Below the pieces are notes generated by a model. The model did no database searches and was not told the origin of the DNA. It saw only the letters and a program-made list of their open reading frames with translations. A program made the position numbers and the translations under genes. From CAYXVF01 sp964468125 (GTDB lineage Bacteria > Myxococcota > XYA12-FULL-58-9 > CAYXVF01), in assembly GCA_964468125.1 (NCBI GenBank), contig CAYXVF010000005.1:1-64000 (forward strand): a stretch of DNA of 64,000 bases, given 5' to 3'. Positions 34,608 to 42,159 of this stretch are shown here, one piece after another (positions within the stretch are counted from its first letter, which is position 1; every line of letters starts with the position of its first letter).

Positions 34608-35827
34608 GCGAGCTCCACCCGGACGAGGGAGACGATTTCGCGGAGCGCACGCTCGACGACCCCGCTGTCTTCGTGCCGAACGATCACGTAGCCCTCGCCC
34701 TCGTAGCTGCCGGACTGCTCCTGCCCTTCGCGGGGAAGCTTCGACTCCATCACGAGCGCGCCGAAGCGACGCTGCGCCTCGTCGAGGCCGGTGATCCTCG
34801 AGACCCGCCCTTTGCCCTGCCCTCGAAAATAGGCGGCTCCCACCGACCAACGTCGCGCCGGGCAGTCGAACTCGCCGTGGACCATCAGCCGGGGCCAGGC
34901 GCGGTAAAAATCGTGGTCGTGAGCATAGGAGAGCAGCGAGGTGATCTGGGCTCCCGGTGGCCGCGCTCCCACCTCCGAAATCGCGATGCTCCCATTCGCC
35001 AGACGAAACCACTCCATGTGACTCAATCCCGTCTGGAGCCCGAGCGCCTGAAGTCCTCGCTCGGCGGCGGCGCGGATCGGGTCGAAATCCTGCCCTGCGA
35101 TTTGCCGCGGGAGATGCACGGCCCACTGAATCCACGGGTTTTCGAGCACCTCGAGGGGAGCGGGTAGATAGCGCGAAATCGAGTGCCACACCATTGAACT
35201 ATTCGCGAAAACGCTGTCGAAGGAGTGTTCCGCGCCGCGAACGAATTCTTCGAGCAGGGTTTCGCTCTCCGGGTCCCAGCGCCAACGGCGCAGGAAATCC
35301 GCGACGTCGCCTGCCTCTTCCAGCCGGAAGGTCCCCTTTCCGCCCGCCCCGGCAGGTGGTTTGACGACCACCGGCAGCCCGACCGTGTCAATGAAGGTCC
35401 GCGCGGCGGTGGGGTCTCCAACGAGCGCGTGCCGAGCGCAGGGCACCCCCGCGTTGCGCAGGACCTCTTTCATTCGGGACTTGTCGCGAAAATTTCGCGC
35501 GGCCTCGACGCTCAGGCCGGCGATACCGAGCGCTTGCCGTGCGACAGCGAGTGGCACCTGTAGCTGTTCGAGGGCGGCGAAGTAGTGCGTCACCGGCCCG
35601 TAACGCTTCGACAGCCCACGTGCCGCGTTGACGAGCTGGGCCGGATCCATGGCGTCTTCCAAACGCCAATGACCGGCCAATCGTCTTTGCAGCTCTTCAG
35701 GCAGCTGTTCGAGCGGGTCCTGACTCACGAGCGTGAGGTCGACCCCTGCGAGATGGGTCGCCCCCGCGATGAAGCGAACCGTGGCATCGAGAAAAAAGGG
35801 CGCCGCGAAGATCACGTGTTGGCGCAT
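34604..35827 (-). CDS. ATP-grasp ligase D
   Basis: 407 residues from ATG 35827. HVIFAAPFFLDATVRFI start, then FRDKSRMKEVLRNAGVPCAR, LPVVVKPPAGAGGKGTFRL (Lys and Gly loop), ETLLEEFVRGAEHSFDSVF, and AISEVGARPPGAQITS (metal box). Same size and boxes as ligases A and B, so the three are paralogues that probably act on related substrates in successive steps. Six bases downstream of the PGM1-type ligase and overlapping the S51-like gene by four; translation is coupled. Confidence 0.87.
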   Translation of the reverse strand: MRQHVIFAAPFFLDATVRFIAGATHLAGVDLTLVSQDPLEQLPEELQRRLAGHWRLEDAMDPAQLVNAARGLSKRYGPVTHYFAALEQLQVPLAVARQALGIAGLSVEAARNFRDKSRMKEVLRNAGVPCARHALVGDPTAARTFIDTVGLPVVVKPPAGAGGKGTFRLEEAGDVADFLRRWRWDPESETLLEEFVRGAEHSFDSVFANSSMVWHSISRYLPAPLEVLENPWIQWAVHLPRQIAGQDFDPIRAAAERGLQALGLQTGLSHMEWFRLANGSIAISEVGARPPGAQITSLLSYAHDHDFYRAWPRLMVHGEFDCPARRWSVGAAYFRGQGKGRVSRITGLDEAQRRFGALVMESKLPREGQEQSGSYEGEGYVIVRHEDSGVVERALREIVSLVRVELA

Positions 35828-35833
35828 GCACCC

Positions 35834-37387
35834 TCACTCCATCGAGAGGTGTCGGTCGGACATGGGGTCGACGCGCGCGGGCTCATCGCTTCCGGTGCTT
35901 TCGTCGAGCGCACTCACCGTCTTCATGAACAGGGCCTGTGCCTCTTCGGGCGTATCGCCAATGCACGTCATTCCGAGCTTTCCATATTGGGAGAGCGCAC
36001 CGATCATATAGAAGAGCACCCCGGTGCCACTCGCGTGTCGATAATTCAAGCCGTAGCGGTAGACGATCTCCAAGAGGTCCTCGGGCAGGAGGCCGCGGTA
36101 GGCCGTCGACTTCAGGTTGTCCGTGGCCGCGTAGTATTTCGCTTGTCCGCTCGGCGCATGAAAGAGCCCAGTCCCCGCGTCGAGCGCACCTCCGGTGAGG
36201 AATTCGAGCGCATGAAACGGCGGCGTCGTGCCGCCCATGCGGAGATTGATTTCGATGGCGTGAGTATCCCACCCACCTCCCGACCGGGTCGTGAGAAAGT
36301 CGATACCAAACCTTCCGAGAATGCCGTGCCCGCTCAGTACCACGCCAATCTTGGACGCTGAGTCCAACAGCGCCATTCGATACTCTTCGTTCGCGGGAAA
36401 ACGACAACCGAGGTAGGCATGGCCGGTGTTGCCGCCGAGGACCTGTTCGTGGCTCGAAACGAGACGCGTCTCGCCCCCGGGCATGATCCGCATCTGCACA
36501 CTCGGAGAACGGACCTCCTCACCGACGAGCATTTCTTCGACGATGCCCCCCATGATGCCATACTTGCGCATGAAATTCTCAAAAGTCTCCGCGCCCGAGA
36601 TCCAAGACAGGCTCTCGAATCCCTGTCGGATCGTGCCGGGATCCAGAGGCCCGTCTGGGTAGGTGAAGATCGCGTTCCCCTCGCCCCCGAAGCTCTCATT
36701 GAGCTTGATGACCGCACGTTCGAGCTCGGGACGAAGCGCTCGGAGCTCGAGCAACGCTTTCACGACGTCGTCTTCGCTGCGCAAATCCTCGAATCCCGCC
36801 GGGTAGGAAATGCCCGCCTCTGCAAAAACCCTTCGGTTTCCGGACTTCGTTCCAAAGCCGAGGAGCGTCGGGTCCAAACCGTTCAGGGGAATTCCGAGCT
36901 CGGCGGCGAGTTTGCCCTCGAGCGGAGTGCAATTGTACGCGGTCAGATAAGCGTTCGCCGGGTCGCCGATCGCCTGTTTCAAGCGTTGCAGGAGCGGGGG
37001 GCGCTCGAGGAGTTTTTCGGTCAGAGGGCGCGGGCTCGAATCGTAGACCGACACCATGTGCAGGCGCTTGCGCGCATGGCCCGCCGAAACGCCGTCGAGA
37101 AGCTGCAGGTAGTAGTCGATCACGTCCGGATGGACCGGCTGGCTCGTGAGATAGATGAGCTTCGCGTTCGGATTGCGCAGCCGAATAAGGGCGAACATCA
37201 GACGCTCTTCGTAGAAGCCGGCAGCGGTCACCTTCGAGAGCTCCTCCTGATTCACCGACATCGAAGGCACGAGGACGGACGTGTGCGGATAGAACGGGTC
37301 GTCGCGTAGGCGGGTCCAGATGCGTTCTAGCTGCCCTTGCAACGCCTGAAACCGCGCGATCTCGTCCTCGTTCCAGCTCATGTCCAT
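35834..37387 (-). CDS. PGM1-type peptide ligase (ATP-grasp ligase E)
   Basis: 517 residues from ATG 37387 (ATG 37381 also possible). N-terminal part contains LVPSMSVNQEELSKVTAAGF and FALIRLRNPNAKLIYLTSQP, followed by SGNRRVFAEAGISYP. ATP-grasp core: RAVIKLNESFGGEGNAIFTY (ATP Lys and Gly loop), VEEMLVGEEVRSPSVQMRIM, GRFGIDFLTT and HAIEINLRMGGTTPPFHAL (metal box). This fits the peptide ligase PGM1-related family, whose namesake from pheganomycin biosynthesis joins a non-proteinogenic amino acid to peptides with loose substrate demands. First gene of the six-gene operon, 74 bases after the lipoprotein of the trp operon, so read-through from there is possible. Confidence 0.85.
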   Translation of the reverse strand: MDMSWNEDEIARFQALQGQLERIWTRLRDDPFYPHTSVLVPSMSVNQEELSKVTAAGFYEERLMFALIRLRNPNAKLIYLTSQPVHPDVIDYYLQLLDGVSAGHARKRLHMVSVYDSSPRPLTEKLLERPPLLQRLKQAIGDPANAYLTAYNCTPLEGKLAAELGIPLNGLDPTLLGFGTKSGNRRVFAEAGISYPAGFEDLRSEDDVVKALLELRALRPELERAVIKLNESFGGEGNAIFTYPDGPLDPGTIRQGFESLSWISGAETFENFMRKYGIMGGIVEEMLVGEEVRSPSVQMRIMPGGETRLVSSHEQVLGGNTGHAYLGCRFPANEEYRMALLDSASKIGVVLSGHGILGRFGIDFLTTRSGGGWDTHAIEINLRMGGTTPPFHALEFLTGGALDAGTGLFHAPSGQAKYYAATDNLKSTAYRGLLPEDLLEIVYRYGLNYRHASGTGVLFYMIGALSQYGKLGMTCIGDTPEEAQALFMKTVSALDESTGSDEPARVDPMSDRHLSME

Positions 37388-37461
37388 ATCGCTAGTGCTC
37401 CCCTGAGACCGTCATCGGTCGAACATCGGGGAAAGTGCGCGAATACCGTCGCTTCACGGAT

Positions 37462-37998
37462 TCAGCGCAGCTCCTTGATGTACTCGGCGAGGGCATGGTC
37501 GTCTTCGAGGTCGTCGCAGGGAACGACCGCCAGTCGATTGAAGGTCAGTGCGGATTTGGGCTTGGCGCTCGGAAGGCGCTCGCCCGGCGCAACGTGCACC
37601 ACCGAGCGCATGCTGATCATGTTCTCTCCAGTGAAAGTCTCGCTGAGCTTCACCGGCCGTCGACCGTCGAGATACATCCCGGAAACGTCCGCCCGGGCGA
37701 AACAACCGGCCCCCCCTATGTTGAGGACGTTGAACGTCTCTTTCTCCAAGGTGGCGAGGACTGTCACCGTCCCCTCCTCCGATTCGAGGGTGAAGCTGCG
37801 ATCCCCAGCAAGCTCGCGTCGAAGCAGCTTTCCCGTCCCAGAGCGCAGGAGAAACTCGACGGGCTGCTCACCGCCCTCCATGCGAACCAGGCGACGCACT
37901 TTCGTTCCGTTGTAGACGTAGAGATCCGCCGTACCGTAGAACGACTCCTCACAACCGGAGAGCAGAAGGATCAGGAACGGCAGCCCCCAACGGCTCAT
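37462..37998 (-). CDS. Lipoprotein of unknown function
   Basis: 178 residues from ATG 37998, with lipobox LLSGC at about residue 12-16. Mature part is beta-rich (SFYGTADLYVYNGTKVRRLV, GEQPVEFLLRSGTGKLLRRE) and suggests an immunoglobulin-like or small beta-sandwich domain of unknown family. ATGA overlap with the stop of trpA makes it part of the trp operon, an unusual partner. It has no recognisable link to tryptophan. Confidence 0.75.
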   Translation of the reverse strand: MSRWGLPFLILLLSGCEESFYGTADLYVYNGTKVRRLVRMEGGEQPVEFLLRSGTGKLLRRELAGDRSFTLESEEGTVTVLATLEKETFNVLNIGGAGCFARADVSGMYLDGRRPVKLSETFTGENMISMRSVVHVAPGERLPSAKPKSALTFNRLAVVPCDDLEDDHALAEYIKELR

Positions 37999-38777
37999 AG
38001 GGCCTCGACTCCCTCGCGAAGCTCGCGCACCAAGTCGCCCACGGATCCACCACCCTCGAGGGTGCTGACGAGCGCCGACCCGACGACGACCCCGTCGGCG
38101 ATCTGAGCTGCGGCCCGTGCGCTTTCTCGGTCTCGCACTCCGAAACCCACGCAGACGGGCGCATTGCTCGATTCTCGGATCGCGGCGACGAGAGGACTCA
38201 CCCGCGAGACTCCAGCGAAATCACTGCCCGTCACTCCGGTCATAGAGATCACGTACACGAATCCGGTCGCTTCGGCTGCAAGGGTCTGGGCGCGGCTCAC
38301 TCCAGACGTGGGGGCGACCAGGCTGACCCAGTCGATTCCGCGCTCCGCTGCCGCCGCGGCAATGGGAGCGCATTCCTCGTGCGGCGCATCGACGACCAGG
38401 AGCCCGTCTACGCCCGCCGCCGCCGCCCGATTCATCGTTCGGTCGAGCCCCCCGGCGAGGAGCGGATTGAGGTAACCAAAGGCCACCAGAGGCACGCTCG
38501 GTCGGGCGCGCCGGATAGCCTCCACCACCCGCATCGAAGTCTCGAAGCCCCCGCCGGCTCGGAGAGCGCGGAGCATCGCTCGCTGGATCACCGGCCCATC
38601 GGCGGTCGGATCGGAAAAGGGGATCCCCACCTCGAGCACGTCTGCGCCTGCGTCGATCACCTCGAGCGCCGCGTCGATGGAGGCCTTCTCGTCCGGGTCG
38701 CCACCGGTCAGATAGGCGATGAGCGCCTTGCGCCCGTCGCGCGCCAGCCCTTCGAAGGTCGTCTGAATTCGTCCCAT
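37995..38777 (-). CDS. trpA: Tryptophan synthase alpha subunit
   Basis: 260 residues. Cleaves indole-3-glycerol phosphate to indole and glyceraldehyde-3-phosphate. Visible: LIAYLTGGDPD, DVLEVGIPFSDPTADGPVIQ (catalytic Glu and Asp region), LVAFGYLNPLLAGG, DGLLVVDAPHEE, YVISMTGVTG, VCVGFGVRD and DGVVVGSALV. Start ATG 38777 is 37 bases after trpF; the beta subunit gene usually lying between trpF and trpA is absent here. Overlaps the lipoprotein gene by ATGA. Confidence 0.95.
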   Translation of the reverse strand: MGRIQTTFEGLARDGRKALIAYLTGGDPDEKASIDAALEVIDAGADVLEVGIPFSDPTADGPVIQRAMLRALRAGGGFETSMRVVEAIRRARPSVPLVAFGYLNPLLAGGLDRTMNRAAAAGVDGLLVVDAPHEECAPIAAAAAERGIDWVSLVAPTSGVSRAQTLAAEATGFVYVISMTGVTGSDFAGVSRVSPLVAAIRESSNAPVCVGFGVRDRESARAAAQIADGVVVGSALVSTLEGGGSVGDLVRELREGVEAL

Positions 38778-38814
38778 GGATCGTGGTACAGAGTGTCACG
38801 GCAGTGCCGAACGC

Positions 38815-39426
38815 TCAACTCTCCGTTTGAAATGCTTCGCGTGCGGCGTTGACGAAGGCCGCGATTCGATCGGGGTCTTTGACTCCCGGCGCGAATTCCA
38901 CGCCAGATGCGGTATCGACGCCCCAGGGCGATACCGCCGCGATCGCCGAGGCCACGTTCTCCGGTCCCAATCCACCGGCGAGAATCGTTCGCCGGCGTCT
39001 GGCCAAGGTCCTGGCGAGCTCGCGTGGCGCCTCCCTGCCGGTGCCACCGCGGAGCGTGGGGTCCCGCGCGTCCACGAGGATTCGGTCTCCGGGGAAAGCG
39101 CTCGCCCGGGCCACATCGGTCCTCCCGGCTAGCCCGATGGCTTTGAAGGCACGGTCCCCGACCGCCTCCGGTGGCTCATCGCCGTGCAGCTGGAGCCAAT
39201 CGGCCCCGACCCGCATGCGCAGCGCGTCGGGTCCCGGATGGTCCACCACCACCAAAACCGTCTCGATCCGGCCGCGGGCGCGCTCGCAGAGCTCGCGTGC
39301 TCGCGCTTCTGCGACAGCGCGAGGCGAGCGTGGCCAAAGATTGAACCCTACGGCCGTCGCGCCGGCCGCGATCACCGCGTCCAGGTCTTCCTGCCGGGTG
39401 ACCCCACAGATCTTGATGAAGCTCAC
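38815..39426 (-). CDS. trpF: Phosphoribosylanthranilate isomerase
   Basis: 203 residues. Converts PRA to CdRP in tryptophan synthesis. Starts with FIKICGVTRQED (catalytic Cys), then AVGFNLWPRSPRAV, WLQLHGDEPPEAV, ILVDARDP (with the catalytic Asp in the usual strand), ILAGGLGPENVA and GVDTASGVEFAPGVKD. Full length. ATGA overlap with trpC upstream. Confidence 0.95.
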   Translation of the reverse strand: MSFIKICGVTRQEDLDAVIAAGATAVGFNLWPRSPRAVAEARARELCERARGRIETVLVVVDHPGPDALRMRVGADWLQLHGDEPPEAVGDRAFKAIGLAGRTDVARASAFPGDRILVDARDPTLRGGTGREAPRELARTLARRRRTILAGGLGPENVASAIAAVSPWGVDTASGVEFAPGVKDPDRIAAFVNAAREAFQTES

Positions 39427-40220
39427 GACGCGCCCCGAAGCTCGCGCAGCGCCCGTTCAGGGTCCGGCTGGCGCGCCAGGTGCTCTCCGACGAGAAAACA
39501 CCGGTATCCGTGGCCCATCAGGCGCTGGATCTGCGCCGGGTCGCTGACACCGCTTTCGGCGACCGCGATGCGCTCGGCAGGAATTCGGTCGCGGAGCATC
39601 ACGGACAGGTTGAGATCGATCTCCAGGGTATCGAGGTCCCGATGGTTCACGCCGACGATGGCACCGTCCACTGCTAGCGCGTCTTCGAGCTCCCGTTCGT
39701 GGTGGATCTCGACGAGGACATCCATTGCGAGGTCTCGCGCAAGGCGGGCGCACTCGACCAGAGTCGAGCGATCGAGAATTCGGGCGATCAGCAGCACCGC
39801 ATCCGCGCCGAGCCATCGACTCTCCCACACCTGATAGGGCTCGACGATGAAATCCTTGCGCAGCGCGGGTAGCCCCGTTGCTTCCGAGCAGCACGCGAGC
39901 GCATCGGGGTGGCCCCAAAAGAACTGAATGTCCGTGAGCACTGATAAACAGCTCGCGCCTCCGCGCTCGTAGGCCCGAGCGAGCTCCACAGCATCCCAGT
40001 CTTCCGCGCGCCCCTCCCCGCGAATCAAACCCGCCGAAGGCGATGCGCGCTTGACCTCTGCGATGATTCGCGGGTCCTCCCCGGCGGAGAATGCCGAGGA
40101 AAAGCGAAATGGCGTCTTCAGCGGCGTCACCAGCGTCTCGAGCACCTTCAGCGGGAGCCGCGCTCGCGCTCGTTCCACTTCGACGCGCTTGGCGTCCACA
40201 ATCCGGTCCAACACGTTCAT
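39423..40220 (-). CDS. trpC: Indole-3-glycerol phosphate synthase
   Basis: 265 residues. Closes the indole ring from CdRP. Motifs: ILDRIVDAKRVEVER-type start, IIAEVKRASPSAGLI, SCLSVLTDIQFFWG, LRKDFIVEPYQVWESRWLGA, VNHRDLDTLEIDLN and AVAESGVSDPAQIQ. First gene of the trpC-trpF-trpA-lipoprotein run, with 85 bases to the divergent membrane-protein gene; the shared region must hold both promoters, and I saw no leader peptide with Trp codons. Confidence 0.95.
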   Translation of the reverse strand: MNVLDRIVDAKRVEVERARARLPLKVLETLVTPLKTPFRFSSAFSAGEDPRIIAEVKRASPSAGLIRGEGRAEDWDAVELARAYERGGASCLSVLTDIQFFWGHPDALACCSEATGLPALRKDFIVEPYQVWESRWLGADAVLLIARILDRSTLVECARLARDLAMDVLVEIHHERELEDALAVDGAIVGVNHRDLDTLEIDLNLSVMLRDRIPAERIAVAESGVSDPAQIQRLMGHGYRCFLVGEHLARQPDPERALRELRGAS

Positions 40221-40305
40221 AATGGCGGAAGATATGCATCTGGCGAGGCAATCGTCGAGATGGTGCAGGCTTTTGACGTTGGTCGCTTTCGAGTAGCGTC
40301 AGGGC

Positions 40306-40875
40306 ATGAACGATCACCCTCGACGCACTCTCGATCTGCAACCGGTCACCCTCGGAACATGGTCCGCATTCTCGCGCAACGCGATTCCGTTCATCGTCGC
40401 CACGGCCGTCTTGGTGCTAGGAGTGACCCTGAGCCTCACCCTCCTCACCGGCCCCCTGATGATCGGGATGATCCACATGTCCAGTCGGGCCCTGAACGGC
40501 GAGCCGGTGGAGCTTCGCCACCTCGGCGAAGGGTTCCGTCGAATCGGCAAGCCTATCCTCACTTGGCTCATCATTTTGTTCGCTGTGTCCCTGGGCTTGA
40601 TGCTCCTCGTACTCCCCGGAGTTGTTCTGTCGGTCTTGTGGCTCTATTCTCTCTGGTTCGTCGCGCGGGAGGACCAGCTACCGAGCGACGCCCTTCGCTC
40701 CTCCTGGCGCCTCGTCCGTGCCCATCTTCCGAGCACGGTCCTGCTCGCGCTGATGCTCGTGGTGCTCAACGTGATCGGCAGCTTTCTCGTGATCGGCGTG
40801 TTCGTAGCGCTTCCGCTCAGTGTCCTTCTCGTCACGGCGAGCTTTGAGCAACTCACCGGAGGCGCGAAGACGTGA
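40306..40875 (+). CDS. Integral membrane protein
   Basis: 189 residues with about five membrane helices (NAIPFIVATAVLVLGVTLSL, LTWLIILFAVSLGLMLLVLP, TVLLALMLVVLNVIGSFLVI). Resembles uncharacterised membrane proteins related to the glycerophosphoryl-diester-phosphodiesterase membrane domain. A soluble loop with EDQLPSDALRSSWRLVRAHL lies in the middle, a common feature of that group. GTGA overlap with the Yip1-like gene suggests they act together. Role unknown. Confidence 0.75.
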   Translation: MNDHPRRTLDLQPVTLGTWSAFSRNAIPFIVATAVLVLGVTLSLTLLTGPLMIGMIHMSSRALNGEPVELRHLGEGFRRIGKPILTWLIILFAVSLGLMLLVLPGVVLSVLWLYSLWFVAREDQLPSDALRSSWRLVRAHLPSTVLLALMLVVLNVIGSFLVIGVFVALPLSVLLVTASFEQLTGGAKT

Positions 40876-41447
40876 TCGCTTTCGGGCTCACTCGGATCTT
40901 CCGAGAGACCCGCTCTTTCCTCGAGGAGCGCTTGCGGGAACCGGAAGCCCCGTCGACTCTCTTCCTGCGTTTCGTCACCCCACTGGTCGCGATCCGCTCC
41001 GTCGCGGTGCTGATTCGAGGGGTTCTGATCGGCGACATCTCCGCCGGAATCGTCCTCGCCCTCGGGAACTTCGTGATGCAAATGGCGGTGTGGTTAGCCG
41101 TCAGTTTCGCGCTGCCCGTGTTGGTCAAGCAATTCGGCAACCAAATGGATGACCGCACCGGGTTTGCGATCATGAGCTACGCCTCGGCACCCCTGTGGCT
41201 TGCTGGCGCCCTCTATCTGATCCCCGAGGAGCCACCGCTGACGTTTTTCTGGTCCCGGAGTCTCGTCGCCGCGATCGGAGGGTTTGGGGGCTATGTGCTC
41301 TATCGCTCCTTTGAGGTCTTGGAGCTGCGCCGAAAGACCATTCTCATCCCAGCGGTCGCCGTCGGCTACGCGATCACCTACCTCTTCTTGTTCGCGCTGA
41401 TCGGTCTGTCCACAACCTTGCTGCTGCTCCTCGTCCGCGCGAGCTAG
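40872..41447 (+). CDS. Yip1-family membrane protein
   Basis: 191 residues from GTG 40872, overlapping the upstream stop. Four to five helices and the family-like loop FGNQMDDRTGFAIMSYASAPLWLAG. Yip1-domain proteins in bacteria have no clear function. The two genes form a small membrane operon divergent from trp. The region to the convergent BFN gene is 25 bases long. Confidence 0.78.
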   Translation: MIAFGLTRIFRETRSFLEERLREPEAPSTLFLRFVTPLVAIRSVAVLIRGVLIGDISAGIVLALGNFVMQMAVWLAVSFALPVLVKQFGNQMDDRTGFAIMSYASAPLWLAGALYLIPEEPPLTFFWSRSLVAAIGGFGGYVLYRSFEVLELRRKTILIPAVAVGYAITYLFLFALIGLSTTLLLLLVRAS

Positions 41448-41472
41448 AGCGCGGCCCCTGGGTGGCGACCGA

Positions 41473-42012
41473 CTAGAGGGTTTCGCTCAGATCGATGGTG
41501 CTCGACTCGACTTCGTCATCGGTCAGATCGTTCGGATCGAAGGAGGCCCCATCGAGCACGGTCTTGGTGACCCAAATCGGTGCGTCGTTGCCCAACGCGA
41601 GACCAATCGCGTCTGAGGGGCGGGAGTCAATGGACATGCGCTTGCCCCCCTTGCTCACCATGATCTTGCCGAGAAAGACTCCGCCCCGGAGCCCGTCGAT
41701 GGCGATCTCACGGAGCACGATGTCGCCGTGCTCCATCATCGTTTCGAGCAGGTTCAGGGTCATCGGGCGCGGCGGGGGCCGTCGGTCGAGGCGCAGGCGA
41801 ATCGCCAGAGCCTCGCTCTCCCCGATCCAGATCGGCAGATAGCGCATCGGCTCTGCCACGGTGCGCAGTAAAACGACGAACTGATCGCCGGAGACCGCGA
41901 GGACCTCCTCGACCTCGACACGCTCTCGCGTGGGCTTTTTCTGGGCGGTGGCGGGGTTCGGCAGGTGCAAGAAGGAAGCGAGGACCACGACTAAAACTAC
42001 TCGAACGGCCAT
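41473..42012 (-). CDS. Exported bifunctional nuclease (BFN/DUF151) domain protein
   Basis: 179 residues. A signal-peptide-like start (VRVVLVVVLASFLHL ... ATAQ) precedes the BFN domain: VVLLRTVAEPMRYLPIWIGE, LRLDRRPPPRPMTLNLLETM, FLGKIMVSKGGKRMSIDSRPSDAIGLAL (written in part). BFN domains in plants have RNase/DNase activity; bacterial members are mostly uncharacterised and usually cytoplasmic, so the apparent export signal is unusual. Divergent from ffh with 147 bases between. Confidence 0.82.
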   Translation of the reverse strand: MAVRVVLVVVLASFLHLPNPATAQKKPTRERVEVEEVLAVSGDQFVVLLRTVAEPMRYLPIWIGESEALAIRLRLDRRPPPRPMTLNLLETMMEHGDIVLREIAIDGLRGGVFLGKIMVSKGGKRMSIDSRPSDAIGLALGNDAPIWVTKTVLDGASFDPNDLTDDEVESSTIDLSETL

Positions 42013-42159
42013 GGCTCGAGTCTAGCGATGCCGATCTCGCCAGGCTATCGCAAAAATCGAGGTCTTTCGCGCTGCTACAGTGTGCGAACGGGTGCGCAGG
42101 GCCACTAACCTTGCGATTTCGCGCACGTTCCGTCATGGTCCGCGGCTCGATAGGAGCGA

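Noticed and set aside
28069..37387. Cyanophycin or siderophore pathway as explanation of the ATP-grasp cluster
   Set aside because: No cyanophycin synthetase (fused ATP-grasp and Mur ligase) and no NRPS/NIS siderophore synthetase is present.
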